Positions 23,163-35,821 of a DNA stretch of 64,000 nucleotides are shown here, in pieces. Positions within the stretch are counted from its first letter, which is position 1. Each line of letters opens with the position of its first letter. The translations under genes were made by a program, and so were the position numbers. A model generated the notes under the pieces. The model was not told the origin of the DNA. It saw only the letters and a program-made list of their open reading frames with translations, and searched no databases. Source of the stretch: Blakeslea trispora (lineage: Eukaryota; Mucoromycota; Mucoromycetes; Mucorales; Choanephoraceae); contig JAIWNE010000003.1 in the NCBI GenBank assembly GCA_025331445.1, forward strand, positions 248,001-312,000. The letters run 5' to 3'.

Positions 23163-23208
23163 GGATTGTGGATCGAAAAGGGTACTGTTATACCAAGGTT
23201 TGACTGTA
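23163..23208 (-). repeat. Possible solitary pogo/Tc1-like terminal sequence
   Basis: Read on the minus strand the segment begins TACAGTCAAACCTTGGTAT and continues AACAGTACCC. A start of TA-CAGT with a CAAACCTTGGTATAA pattern is reminiscent of pogo/Tc1-mariner terminal repeats. I found no partner end within the window, so this is weak. Confidence 0.3.
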
Positions 23209-23316
23209 ATGAACAATGTTGGTTGTTTTTTGTTTTATTTTGTTTTGAGCATTGAATTCAGTGAACAAATGATTTCTGGAATAAGTGTATAGAGAGATAA
23301 AAAAGAAAAAGAAAAA

Positions 23317-26300
23317 TTAAGCATAGTAACTAGGGGAAATAAGCATGTCACTCATGACAGACAATTGATCTTCGTCAAATTTGAGCATGTCTTCGTGCCA
23401 TGTGTCGGTATGTGTTCGTCTAAAGTCGGAAAATGTCTTGCGGATAGTAGCCTATAAAAAAAAGTAAAGAAATGATGTTAGGATTGTTTGACAATACAAA
23501 TACAAACATAATATAGTTTACCTGTATCTCTGCAGCAGGGTCGGATATACATTCAGCCAGCTGACAAAGAACACTTGGCATCCATTCAGGTACTTCATAA
23601 GGAAATGCATTGACGAGGCAGGAAATACCAAGTACACCTGCATGCTTCTGTAACACTGCATTTGCGAAACCAGCAGGCTCAATATTTTTACCGGTAATTT
23701 TGTCACGCTGTCTTTTGGGCAACTTGATTTGAATTTGAGAACAGAATTGAGTCAGTAGAGACTGAATAGCGTCTCTTTGGGAACAACGGACAAGACCACC
23801 TAAAGTGATAGATGCCAGCTGACGGACTTCAATCTGGTTATCAAGTAACATTTGGCTAATAACGCTCATGATACGTAGAAGCTGCTCGCTGTCTAAAACA
23901 AATATATTCTTGAAAAAGAATATTTGTAGTACAGGCAAAGCACGGATACGAATATGCCAATTGGTAGAAGTTGTCAAAATAGTCAAAAACTGTTCAATCA
24001 TATCAGGTAACATAGAGGGAGTATAGTCCACACGAGCCACTAAGCTCAGTACTTTTGTGGCCATTCGCTGTAAGTCTTGGTCATCATTCACTTCTTGCAT
24101 AGTAAAGAGCTTGGGCAACAGAGGAATAATATAAGGTAGAGTTCCAGATACACTCCAGTAATTAAGTGACTCGTGCAGCCAGCAAAGAACTACAGTAAAT
24201 GTTAAGTTATGATTTCTTTTTTTTTTATTTGTTTGGTCTCAACTTACTTGTCTTGCTTGCATGTGCATAATCACTTGTTGCATATTTCACATCACTTTGC
24301 ACCATTTCGGCAAACCAACGGTCTAAATTTGAGATAGTGTGATCTATTCTTTCTTTTTGAGCATCATTTAGAGTTGTAGGTACATTTCCAACACCATCAG
24401 ATGTTGCGTTTGACTCAAGAAGGCGAGGCACAGATGCATAAGAAGGGACCCATTCAAGCTGCAACAACTCGTTGATGTTAACGCCAATGACCTCTCGCAC
24501 TTGCTTGTATGGATGCTGCAAGTTGCTCAGATATGTAGGTAAAAGGGTTTGCGCAATAGGTTTAAATCGCCACTGCAATGAAGAGGTCAGGCTTCGAACA
24601 AGCAACAGCTTACGTGATTCATTGAAAGCAGCATCGGAAGTGGAGTCGAGTTCATCCGCTAGAATCAAATCAATCAAAGGTTGAATACGGCGAGGGTCGC
24701 GACGGACGCAACAGAAACGAATAAATGATTCCCAATAGGTCAAGGAGTCTGGCGTAATGCTGCTAAATGTCTTGGCCAACAAAGGAGTCAACCATTTCCA
24801 AACAGAATTAAGCTTGTGCAAGCTCCAATGCTTTGTACCACGAATCAAACCACCAAGAATTTCAGCAGCAGCTCTTTGCGCACTCTTTTGATCAGCTGCC
24901 TCGCAAAGTTTCTCAATATGTTCTTTAGCAGCAGCTAAAGGTGCATCGCCAAAAGTTTGGAAGATACTGTTGAATAGTCGAGCATTAGTTGAAGAGAAAC
25001 GATCTTCTTGCTTTTGGTTTACTTCTTGAGAAATGTAGGACAACAACTTGAGCCAGTATTCATCAGAGGTAAACGTATTTTTAAATTCGTCATATGCCTC
25101 TTGACATTCAGAGTCGACAACGTCATTGAACAAGGAGTCTTGATTGTTGACTTTATAAGCTTTGTACGATTTTGGCCAAACATACCAACCGAGCGACATG
25201 CTATCCACTAGAATACTAGATTCCGCATTGTCAGGATGCAATCGCTCATAAGAAGCCTGCAAGAGCTGTTCTCCCATTGAGTCATCACCAGAAGTAACAA
25301 CGTCTATTTTTAGAGGGTTGCACATGGCTCTTGTCACCAAGAGGTCTTGATTGCCAGCTGCAAATGTACGTTGTTTGATATAGAGCAATAGCTGAGTAGT
25401 AGTACTCACACCAATGCGTCGCATCGTAGGCAGTTCAGATAGTGTGGCATTGTTAGCAAAGACAGCTAACCTTTGAGAAGGTTTACCTTCTGTTCTCAAG
25501 AAGACCTCAATAAAGTTGGCAGCCATAGTGGCATAACGCCAATGCACGCGTGAATCAAGCAAGAAGTCCAACAGCTGCTCCAATAGCTTATAGTAAGCAT
25601 CTATATTGTATGCTAGTCTTGTTCTTATTTTAGCTTCAATCGAAGAAACATTGCTTTGGAATTTGCTGCTAGATGTTGTGCTTGGCGAGAGATCAACAAG
25701 TAAAGTGTCCAAGTCCTTGTCTGCAATGATATGGAAAGATGAAGAGTTGTAATGGGAGATATAGTCTACAAACACTTTTCGGACCAGCTCTTGAATGGTC
25801 AGTTTATCTTGATGTTGTGCGTTACAGATAGCCAAGACAAAATCAGGAATAAATTTCCAATTTCTTAAACAAGGCATCAAGATTGACTTGTGTGTAAGCA
25901 GATAGAGTGCACCCTTCATGCGATCAGCAGGTGTTGAAGGCTGTAAGGCTTCCAATAGAACAGGTGTGATGATACTCTTGGAGTCACGGAAGCAACGTGC
26001 AGTAACCGATAAAGCAACCTGACTGACTCTTCTGATTTCTGCATACGATCCAAGCGACATCTCCAGGAGATCCATCAAGATAGTATCGTGTAGAGTTGTA
26101 CGAATACATCCTTGAGAATTCTGACGCAATCTCAACAGATGATGATTGTAGGCTCGACGAATTAAAAGATTACGAGGGTATCTTTTGTTACAAAGAGGAG
26201 TTTTGCCAATGTTTTTGGCATAGCTATATCCACTCTTGCTGCGATCAAAATGCGATCTTTCGACGCCTCTTTCAGACAGGAAGGTACGAGCAATCTTGAT

Positions 26301-29300
26301 CAAGATTTTTATACTCTCAACATCGTTCTCTCGCTTGGTTCTAAAGTAATCAAACAGCTGGTGAATCAGTTTTCCAATCGATTGACGAATAGATCGAGCT
26401 TGATGTGCGCGAGGGTCTGAGCTATCAGCAAATGCATAGCCGGCTTGGAGCTTCTTGCCAAAGAAAGGACCAGTGTCTTCCTCTTCTTCTTCTTCTCCTT
26501 CTCCGCCATTGTCATCCATCATCATGTTTGCATCAAGCATTGTTGTATCCTGAGGCAGGCCTTCATTGTCATCGGGCACCATAGTAGAACTACCCATGAC
26601 ACAGTTTCTAATAATTGCTAAATGTCTACAAAACTCATTGCTGATATCATGGCTGTTTTGATTTGCATTATCCGACTCCATCATTTCTCTAAGTCTATTC
26701 ATGGAAGGTGTCAAGAATTCTGTCAAGAACTCCAATGCAAAATCTTTTTCTGCTTCTGATGGTGTATGCCATTGAATTTCGAGATTGGTAGGATCGCCTG
26801 GTTGTCCCCATAATTGATGTGCATGCTTCTCCATCCATTCTGTATTCTGCCTTTGAGAGGGATTCAGACTCTTGAATTCCTTGGGATAGATATTGAGCAT
26901 GGTATTCAATATACTGCGCACTAATTTACCGGTCCACATGATACCACGACGACTGCGACACTGTTGAATCATGATGTGCGTAATCTGCACAAGATCATCT
27001 CTATAAACTAAGATCTCATGCCCGAGATTGGAAACAACTGAAAACAAAACATTTTGATACCAGTGAAAGGTAGAGTCAGACTGAATCAGGTTAGACGCAG
27101 CAGCATGAGCAACTGTAGAAGCAGCGCCATGCTCTAATTCAATCTGTATATGACGAATACAAAGAGGGATAAACACCTTGGCTGCTTTGGTAGGATTGGC
27201 TGAGGTGATGGCATCACACAAGAGCCCTACAGCCCTTACAGCATTTGTCAAGACGCGATCTGTCACAAACTCAACAACTAGCTTGAGTGCCAGATCGTAA
27301 AGTCTGTCCGAGAGCTGACCAAAGATGATATCACAGGTGTGCAGTAACATCTGAGTCAAACCTGTTTCCATAGTAGATCCACCTCCATGACTTGCCTTTT
27401 TTCTGTTTTCCTGAGGAAGATTCTCGAAAATTGTAAACACACGTCTCATAAACTTGGCTAGCCATTCCTCAAACTCGCCTGTAGTTGCTTTTGTCAAATA
27501 ATCTTCAGTTTCTCTAGACAACTCAGTGTTGGGATCATCCATATAATCTTCTGTAGGGTAATAACCATCATGATACTGCGTCATATCACAGATAGGAATA
27601 GACATGATTGCTGTAGAAATAAACATAAGAGAGGCAATTGTTTTGATAGGATCATTCATGTCAATGCCTGGTATAGCTAGTTGCAGAAGAGGCAATAAAT
27701 GCTTGCCACCAGCAGGATAATGATCTCGAGAAAAAAGAGGCAAGGCAATATCGGCCAAGATACTAAGTGCACTTGAAGTACGATGTGTCTCTGTCAATGT
27801 TTCAAGAGAAGGATAGATACGTTCAAGCAAACCAGGGAAAATCAACTTGGGCTCGAGCCAAGAGAGATACTTGAGTGTAGACTGACTAGCACCCACTGTG
27901 TATTGGTCTTTACCGAACATACTCAAATAAGTCACAGGTCGTAAAATCAAGACAAACTCTTTGCGTAATGCAGCTGTCAATCGGCGGTTTTGTGGCACCT
28001 TGCAGTCATCTTGCTGTTCTTCACGCCAACGCTTTAGAAATTCGTGAGCCAAATGGCGTGCAAAAGCTGTGAGCAAATAAGACCAAGGACCATGGTTTGA
28101 AGGATGATAATACAGCTCAGTAGCCTGAATCATGTCGGACAAAAGTGACAAGGTGTAACTCGATTGAGTTTGTTCATGATCGGGCATGATGGTATATACA
28201 ATGAACCGAGCTAACGATTTAAATTTTTCCTATAGAAAGAGAGTACATGAGTCTATCAATCGTACTTGGTACATTCACAGTATCTCTTACAGGTTTCTTT
28301 CTAAGCAATAAGGCACTTCCGGCCTTTGTGTCTATTCTAAGTCCTTGGGATCCATATCCAGTTGTGGATCCTCCTCCTCCACTACCGGCTGATGTGCTAC
28401 CATCACTACGACTTCCAACCGGCAAATTCATCATCCCTAATCCAACTGTGAATACTGTCTTTACCTGCTGTTTTGTAAACAACCCTATTTGATCACCACA
28501 ATCAAGATTGTTTTCAGCAATACGTGACATGAGGTAGGCAAATTGTGCATCGTAAGTGGGTGATTTGGTAAACATGGACCATAGTGAGAATATAGTAGGT
28601 AGGTAATTGTCGATGAGGATGGTGTGATTATCCTGTTGCTGAACAGGCAAGAAGAGAACAAGATATCCTTGTGCTCGGATCGCATCAGAGGGTGAATGCA
28701 CAGTAAACTTTGGTAAGAATTCATCGAGAATTTCGTTTGGTGCAGTGGGTTGAAAGAACCGTCTGGCAAATCCTACGAGTCGAAGCACTCCACCCATCAT
28801 ACGACTAGAAAAAAATAAGTACAATGATGGCTTCTTAACTTTTCAGGACATACGACTCGATGTATAATGACTGTTGTCTTGATTTAGGAAACAATGTCTT
28901 GTCCAGAACTTCGTAAAGAGGGCGCCAATCTAACTGCAAATCCTCAGGACCAATTCTCTTTTTGTTTCTGTAAAGAAGAAGTTAGAGACAACGCTATACT
29001 TTCTTTTTCTTTTTGTTGAAGTTATACAAACTCCAATTCTCACCTAATCAGGCGGGAACAAGTGTTTGCCCAGAGTTCAATTAAGACTGGGTCCATACCA
29101 GGCATGATAATTAATTCGTATAGAAGCTTAGCCAAAATAGCTCTTGTTTTACGAGGTAATGCATGCTTCATATCCAAATAACTACGTATATCTTATTAGC
29201 CGTACTCGTCACTTTTTTATTTATTTTTCTACTTTACCAAGTAAGACGTTTCACTGAAATCAGAGCACTATGGTGAAAGTCTTTTGCTTTTATACTGATG

Positions 29301-29440
29301 GTCAAACTATTGCAGATGTCATCGAGCCAAGTTTCTGCTTCACTACCAAGCAAATGTGCATAGGGTAAGCTTTGAGCATAATGCATAGTGTGTTCGTTGT
29401 CATCATTTATGACAGATAGTGGTATTGCTGTTGTGTCCAT
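23317..29440 (-). CDS. BLM10: Proteasome activator Blm10/PA200 (PSME4)
   Basis: Seven minus-strand exons: 29440-29238, 29181-29044, 28967-28854, 28804-28273, 28229-24248, 24189-23522 and 23451-23317. They give 1,923 residues, between human PA200 and yeast Blm10 in size. The protein is a HEAT-repeat solenoid; recognisable pieces include DLQLDWRPLYEVLDKTLFP, RMMGGVLRLVGFARRFF and HLAHEFLKRW. The last residues are SPSYYA, the penultimate-tyrosine YYA motif that Blm10/PA200 inserts into the 20S alpha-ring pocket to open the gate, so the C-terminus is intact. It is a nuclear/cytosolic ATP-independent proteasome cap. The donor of the fourth intron is ambiguous: 28271-28272 was chosen, but a GT 6 nt upstream in the gene also keeps phase. 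An acidic loop (GGEGEEEEEEDTG) sits mid-protein. Confidence 0.93.
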
Positions 29441-30023
29441 AAACAGAAGATATACAGCAAAGTTGAATAAACAAAAAAAATATAGAGGAAAAAGAGAGAG
29501 AAAGAGAAAGAATATGGGGGACTTGTATTTGCTTGATAAAGTTGCGCCTTTTTTTTATTTTATTTCTCCAGTGAGATTAAAATAGTAAAAAAGTCATTTC
29601 CCCCCCCCCCCCTCCTTCCTCCCTCATACGCATACTCTTCTCATTAAGGATAATTACGCGTCCATCTTTCTTGCTGTTGTCGAATTGCATTTTGAGATTC
29701 CACCAATGACAATTAACTTTTCTGCCAAAAAAAAAAGAATCATGTGTTTTGACATAGTGATGTTAAATAGCACTTGCATTAAATACCCCCCCCCATATAT
29801 AGTCATGTCAATTATATCGCTTTTTGCGTTGATACACGTATTTTCTACCTTATAATATTAGTCTCTTCTGGAGTCTATGTTGGTCTCCCTTCTATTCAAT
29901 TAGAGTCAATTGTTCATTGGAAAGCAATATGTGATTATTGTGTTTATGTACAGATAAAATAAAAAGAGAATATACAAAATAGTTATCAACACATCTGATG
30001 TATGTCATGTTGGATTGTATCGT
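29441..30023. other. Intergenic region between BLM10 and GSK3 genes
   Basis: Promoter of BLM10 on the right of its start, plus the terminator of the kinase gene. It contains a 13-nt poly-C tract near 29599 and a second C-run near 29787. No gene recognised. Confidence 0.5.
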
Positions 30024-31547
30024 TTAAGGCGTAACAAGTCTATCAATAGCAATGCCCCTTGAAGCTAACTCATCATAACAATGAGGCGGGACAAGCTTGC
30101 TGTTTAATTCTGGTTGTATGGCTAATTCTATGGAAACAAATGAGAGGGAGAGGAGAAAGAAAAAGAAAAAGTATCTTACCTTCTGCACTGAAATTAAACA
30201 AAGGTGGCAAGTCTTTCCCCGTTAGCATCTTTGTATCAGGATTACGTAACTCATCAAAAAGCGGATGTGCAATGACTTCCATAGCACTTGGTCTTGCAAG
30301 AGGATTATACTGCAGAATATCCGTCATTAGTTCAATGGCTTCAGGAGGTGTTCTTAGACGAAAGATCTAACGAAGCAGTGAGCAAAATCCATCCTTTGTT
30401 TCTTTCTTTTGGTGTTTACCTTTGCTAGTGGGTGTGGTTTGATGAGAGGAAATTTGTGATCATCATAGTTTGGATTCATCAGTTCAATCTGTTCTCGGGA
30501 AGGTGTACCTAATACTTTGATGATCTCCACCAATTGATCAATGCCGCTTTCACCAGGAAACAAAGGTTGCCCTAAAAACAGCTCTGCCATCACACACCCA
30601 GCTGACCAAATATCGATCTTGATTGAATATTCAGCAGCTCCAAAGATAAGTTCGGGTGCACGATAATAGCGAGAACAGATATATGAAACATTGGAATCCC
30701 CTGAATTTAATACTTTTGCACTATTGTTATTTTGATTGACAGATACAACGGTTTAGTCAGTAGACTTTCAATTCATAATAAACAATGTTCATACCTGCCA
30801 AAATCACATAACTTTAACATGCCACTAATAGGCTCTAGCAAAAGATTCTGAGGCTTGATGTCTCTATGACAGATACCGAGACTATGACAATAAGCTAATG
30901 CTCTAAATAACTGATACATGTAAATCTTGACTTGTAAGGAGGGTATAGGCTGTCTGATTTTAGCGTAATGCCGAGCTACTCTATAGACTGTTTCTGGTAC
31001 ATATTCCAAGACTATGTTTAAAAAGATTTGATCCCGCTGTTTTCTTGTTAGACAAGATAAAACATCTTGTGTTTATAAAACAGGGATTTACCTTTTCACC
31101 TTGGTTGTAAAAGTAAGCAATAAGACAACAGATATTAGGGTGATGCATCATCTTCATCATTTCCAGCTCTCGGTCCTTTTTTTTTTACTTGTTTAAGAAG
31201 AAAGAAATAAACGAATCTGCATTAAACTTACTTTAAATCGTTTGTCTTGAAGTACTTTCTTGATGGCTGCATTACGACCGTTATGTGATAATTTGACTTG
31301 ATAAACCACCCCAAATGAACCATTACCAATCACTTTCTCGAGAGTATAATGGAGTTTAATATCTTGCCCAGTTTGGCCGTCCTTGGCTGCCACAAGGATA
31401 TGTCTTGCATTGCCAGTTGGTAACGGTGAATCTTGTTAACGAATGACTTTAGTATAGTCAGATCTGCTTCTTGTTTGCCCTCATATTACCTGGTACTGGT
31501 AGCCGTGTCTTTCTCTCGAGGCGTGTTTCTTCAGACTTTTGACTCAT
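30024..31547 (-). CDS. GSK3: GSK-3/shaggy family serine/threonine kinase
   Basis: Seven exons (31547-31490, 31431-31232, 31175-31092, 31036-30795, 30720-30420, 30366-30180, 30127-30024) give 391 residues, the normal size. Landmarks are the glycine loop GNGSFG (55-60), the ATP-anchoring lysine in AAIKK, the catalytic loop HRDIKPQN, the DFG in LCDFGS and the activation segment [15 protein letters not shown] with the conserved activating tyrosine. [19 protein letters not shown] is typical of the family. The next-most-similar class, CDKs, lacks these features. GSK-3 kinases phosphorylate primed substrates in metabolic, stress and developmental signalling. The N-terminus needed a separate 58-nt first exon, since the kinase frame runs into a stop upstream. 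The gene is divergent from GDA1. Confidence 0.93.
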
Positions 31548-31816
31548 GTTTCAGTGGTTTCGAGATTAATAAAAAAAAAAAAAAAGGAAATGTCAAAACA
31601 GACCCGAAAGCCCTTTTTTTTTTATTGTCTCTGTTTCTTGGTAAGACACACACAAAAACCAGCAAAGGAATTTTTTTTCCTGTATTAATCAAGACTTCCA
31701 TTCTTATTGGCTCTTTTCTTTCTTTTCTTTCTTTTTTTTTTTAAATAAACTAATAGAGAAGGAGATAAAGAGAGAGAAAAAAGAGAGAACAAGCTCTCGT
31801 CTTTACTATTATCGCA
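31548..31816. promoter_or_regulatory. Divergent promoter region GSK3 / GDA1
   Basis: 269 bases separate the two start codons. Long A- and T-rich tracts (31571-31585, 31615-31624, 31731-31743) dominate, ending in a GAGA-type leader before GDA1. Both genes must be driven from here. Confidence 0.6.
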
Positions 31817-33389
31817 ATGTCAGTACCAGTAGATTATTCACCTCTACCCTCTTCACTTCATCAACGACAGAGTTCTATTCAGATAAAACAACAACAAATT
31901 AACAACTCATTCGCAAAAAGGATGAAGATCGCCGTTCAAAATAAAAAGCGCGTCTTGGCTGCTTCGGTAGTTGTCTCAGCATTTCTTTTACTGGTCTTGT
32001 TTCTCATACCAAGCCAAACTTACTTTAATTTATCCAACCATACCAGTCCAGGTAAGAAAAAAAAAGGCTATAAACATTTTCTGTATTTTTGCTCAAGATT
32101 GTACAACCACAGATTTACTTTCAGCCCATTGTTCAACGCCACACCCAGGAAAGCCTTTGATTCAGTATGCCATCATGATTGATGCTGGCTCTTCAGGCTC
32201 TCGAGTTCATGTCTACAAATTCAATTTCTGTCAACGAGAGCCAGAATTAGAGAATGAAGTGTTTCATATGCTAGAGCCAGGCTTATCAGCTTATCCAAAT
32301 GAGCCTGAAAGTGCAGCGGATTCACTTGAAGATCTCTTGAAGATTGCTATCGAAACAGTTCCTGAATCCATGCAGTCTTGTACACCCATTGCTGTCAAGG
32401 CAACTGCTGGTTTGCGTCTTTTAGGAGCGGAAAAGAGCGATCTCATCCTTAAGGCTATACGACAACGGTTAGAGACATACTATCCTTTCCGTGTGACAGA
32501 CGTAGAAATTATGGATGGCAAAGATGAAGGTGTCTATGCTTGGATTACAGTCAACTACCTTTTAGGTAAACTGAAAGCCTCTGAATATGGCAAATCAGCT
32601 GCCACTTTTGATTTAGGTGGCGCCTCTACACAGATTGTATTTGAACCTACGTTTTCAACCCTAGAGGAGACCATGTTACCTGGCGAACATGTCTACCAGT
32701 TAGACTATGCCCACCAACGCTACAATCTCTATCAACATTCTTATCTTGGCTTTGGCCTAAATGAAGCTAGAAAACGCATTAAACAGTCTGTTGTAGAGTT
32801 GTGGGAGTCTAGTCTGTCTTCTTCATCTCGTCATAACATCTATCATCCATGTTTACCTGAAAATCATACAGAGACAATCAAATACACAACAGAAGATTCA
32901 ACTAGACAGATTGACCTGATAGGAACAGGCGCGGGTCATGCAGCATGTAGAGGTGTAATCGAAAAAATATTTGATAAAGACACTGCTTGTCCATTCAGTC
33001 CATGTGCATTTAATGGCATATACCAACCTTCTCTAAAGGACACATTCCTTGACCGTGATCTGTACGTATTCTCTTATTTCTATGACCTCACTCAACCTCT
33101 TGGTATGCCACTTGAATTCTCTGTTCGCGAACTAGGTGAACTCTCTGAAGCTGTTTGTCGTGGTGACCCAGAGGCGTTTATACATATTCCTAACGCATTA
33201 CAGACACTTAAGAACAATCCTGATTATTGCCTTGATTTGACCTATACCCATGCTCTCTTGCGTATCGGCTATGAAATTTCTCCTGAACGTATGGTGCGCA
33301 CAGCAAAGAAAATCCATGATGCAGAAACTGGTTGGTGCTTGGGTGCCTCCATTGCTATGATGAACGATAACAGGCTTTGTAGAAGATGA
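31817..33389 (+). CDS. GDA1: Golgi guanosine diphosphatase (GDA1/CD39 family apyrase)
   Basis: Exons 31817-32051 and 32098-33389 encode 508 residues; the intron is only 46 nt. Residues 1-45 are a short cytosolic tail, residues about 46-67 one membrane anchor (VLAASVVVSAFLLLVLFLI), and the rest lumenal: a type II layout. Apyrase conserved regions are all present: DAGSSGSR (107-114), KATAGLRLL, MDGKDEGVYAWITVNYLLG and ATFDLGGASTQIVFEP. The family hydrolyses GDP (or UDP) released by glycosyltransferases, so that the GMP product can exchange for fresh GDP-mannose in the Golgi. Gda1 is the best match because of its single anchor and TAGLRLL form, though Ynd1-type apyrases are related. The protein ends NRLCRR after the last helix. 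Confidence 0.92.
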
Positions 33390-33510
33390 TTTTTTTTTAT
33401 TTATTCATTTTTATAAAATGTGTGTGTTTCTCTACAAGTGATAGAAAAAAAGGAGGGGAAGACAGAGTCTGTAAAAATATTATAGTGTGCAAAAAAAAAA
33501 AAGATGAAGA

Positions 33511-35535
33511 TTATTGTAATGTTGTCATCTCTGCCATTAAGCTATCCACAGTAGCTGCATTTGTAATATCTGCTTTGCAAGAACATTCTAGGCCATCATG
33601 CATATCTTGTCTTTTGAGGAATTCACACAAGCAATAAGACATGTCATCAGGAAATCCTTCATAGATGAGGCTCCCACTCTTCAAGATACGCATAATGCGG
33701 TGAATCATCACTTTAGCATTATTCCTTTGTTCAAAATCTTCTTTGGCTAGTGCATTTCCACAATACACAGTGGACGCATGATACAAGCAGTATACTGTCT
33801 GTTGAAAGACACACCAGTCAAAGCATTTGGTCAATATCTCAAACAGCTCAACCACTTTATCTGCTGAAGTTGTACAAATGGTACTAGATCGCCTTTCTTG
33901 TTCTGAAAACGTAGAAGATTCTGATCCTAAATTCTTTGAGCGTCGTATGCTGCTGAGTATGGCTTTGTGCAAAACAATCCAATGCGTCTCATACTGTATC
34001 TTTAGGAGCAAGGCTGCCTGTGCTTGGAGGGCGTGCATATCCTTAGTTGCAGTCATATCTCTTTCTTTCTGCATCTTCAGTTCTTCAAATCGTGTATAAT
34101 CGTGGAAATTGATTTTGAAATTATCGTGCAGTCGGCCGTTCCATTCACTTAGTGTTTTCTCCTGATAAAGTAACTGTTTGACAGAGGCTCCTTGTCCTAT
34201 AAGTAAGCGGCTTTTGGCAAGACTTCTACACAGTTCAATGCTATAGACAAAATAAGTGTCTTTGACAATCATCTTGTTATAATCGGACAATCCCATCTGT
34301 ACTGGATCGTAGAGTGTCTGATTGAGTTCGATAATTTCATAAAAGTCGACATCGATCTGAGAATCACCAATAGTAATAGGCTCTTCAGCGTGAATAGAAT
34401 AGGTGCAATCGTTGTATAGAAGGGTCAGCAGGATCTTCAAATAGTATTTGCGCAAGGCTAAATCATGCTTGGGCAGATGTATAGATCGATTGAAGCCCAT
34501 TTCCATAATTTTGTGTAAACATAATCCAATGTAGATTCTCGTTTGTGCATGTCGCTTACATATGTTGCAAAACATGGACAGATTCAATAGTATCTCAATA
34601 GTCAAAAGATCGGCCAGCTCGTCGTAAAATTCCATGAGTTCATCTCGAGCACGATCATAGTAAAATCCTGCAATCTCTTGAGAGTTTTCGCAAATGTATT
34701 TATCATGTCGCATGACATGAAGAAACATGACAGCAAGGCAAGAGTCTGTATAGGCTTGGTTGCGTTTAGAGTCCTCCGAGCGATTCCAAAAGGAGCTCCA
34801 ATCAGAAGAGGATTTAGGATGCAAACAATCCCAGAAAACATGCCCAATGTAATTCAATGCTGCGGGTGAAATGTTTTTTGTAAGACCATTCAAGTTCATT
34901 CGACAATGATTGTAGTTTTCAAGAGAAATCTCTGGACGACGGGCTATCGCATATCGATAGTATTCAATGGAGGACGCGTCATGAGGTAAATCAAAAGAAG
35001 GGCTTGGTGAGGAACAAAGCAACTCAAGCATCTTGTCTTCTTCTGTCGCTGTGATGGAAGATGTAGATGCGATTGGTTGCACATTGCTGGTTTCGCCTGA
35101 TTGGAGCAACTTTATCTTTTGTACTGCCTCAATTAGCTGTTCTACACTCGTGATGTTTGTATCTAATCTCAGTAGATTGCCTGGTTGGAACGAAAGTAAC
35201 CACTGCATAGAACCATCTTTTTGATTATCTACAAGAGCTTTACTATCTGTCAAAGTATCCGATAAGAGTGCCGGGCTTTTCTGTTGAAGTTCGAACAGAT
35301 GCTCTTCTAACTGTCTTGTTTGTTCTTCTCGGGTTTCTTTTCTACGTTTAACAAAGTGTGTGGAAGCTTGATCAAGCTCTTGTGTCATACGATTTAAGAG
35401 AGGTGTTGTCTTCTCAATCCATAATTCTATCTCGTGAAACGTCACCTGTAGAGATTGTATATCATGGAATGGGATATGAGATTGCTTCGATTTACTGTTA
35501 GTATTTTTTCTTTTAGCATTTGAACTATTTGCCAT
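33511..35535 (-). CDS. Fungal transcription-factor-domain protein lacking a Zn2Cys6 cluster
   Basis: A single exon of 674 residues. The middle (about 200-470) resembles the fungal-specific transcription factor domain of Zn2Cys6 regulators: a helical core with YIGHVFWDCLHP, SCLAVMFLHVMRHD, RIYIGLCLHKIMEMGFNRS and a following DCTYSIHAEEPITIGD. The segment LLSFQPGNLLRLDTNITSV resembles the linker before that domain. The N-terminus is basic (NAKRKNTNSKSK) but has no Cys6 cluster, and no upstream exon supplies one. A coiled-coil stretch lies at about 35-80. It may act as a non-DNA-binding partner or corepressor, or may have lost binding. It is convergent with GDA1, 121 nt apart. Confidence 0.7.
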   Translation of the reverse strand: MANSSNAKRKNTNSKSKQSHIPFHDIQSLQVTFHEIELWIEKTTPLLNRMTQELDQASTHFVKRRKETREEQTRQLEEHLFELQQKSPALLSDTLTDSKALVDNQKDGSMQWLLSFQPGNLLRLDTNITSVEQLIEAVQKIKLLQSGETSNVQPIASTSSITATEEDKMLELLCSSPSPSFDLPHDASSIEYYRYAIARRPEISLENYNHCRMNLNGLTKNISPAALNYIGHVFWDCLHPKSSSDWSSFWNRSEDSKRNQAYTDSCLAVMFLHVMRHDKYICENSQEIAGFYYDRARDELMEFYDELADLLTIEILLNLSMFCNICKRHAQTRIYIGLCLHKIMEMGFNRSIHLPKHDLALRKYYLKILLTLLYNDCTYSIHAEEPITIGDSQIDVDFYEIIELNQTLYDPVQMGLSDYNKMIVKDTYFVYSIELCRSLAKSRLLIGQGASVKQLLYQEKTLSEWNGRLHDNFKINFHDYTRFEELKMQKERDMTATKDMHALQAQAALLLKIQYETHWIVLHKAILSSIRRSKNLGSESSTFSEQERRSSTICTTSADKVVELFEILTKCFDWCVFQQTVYCLYHASTVYCGNALAKEDFEQRNNAKVMIHRIMRILKSGSLIYEGFPDDMSYCLCEFLKRQDMHDGLECSCKADITNAATVDSLMAEMTTLQ

Positions 35536-35821
35536 ATCACATAAGAAAGAAAAAATTGAAAAAAGAAAAAAAAAAGGGTTCCCTTAAAGGAGTTTTATTT
35601 GTTGATCAAAAAAAAAAAAAAAAAAAAGTCGCACTGGATTTTTTCGGGGACCTTGAAGGTGGAGCACTACAACACTAAAATAAGACAGACTATAAAAGGC
35701 ATACAACTGATAATAAACAGTTCAAATCTTGAGGGTCTTTATGGTTTACAGTAGGAATAAATTTTATCAAAAAATAGATGCTTGCTACAGCTAACGTATA
35801 AAGTATTATTTAAGTATCATA
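35536..35821. promoter_or_regulatory. Region between transcription-factor-like gene and DUF3659 gene
   Basis: Promoter of the minus-strand gene ending its 5' side at 35535, and the 3' region of the next minus-strand gene. It contains a long A run near 35610-35628. Nothing else recognised. Confidence 0.5.

Larger units (their letters stand above)
21291..23316. other. Intergenic region with repeat fragments
   Basis: About 2 kb between two convergent genes. It holds the second copy of the CAGT motif (21437), a 30-nt poly-T run (21964-21993) and a possible solitary transposon end near 23163-23208. No gene recognised. Confidence 0.5.
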
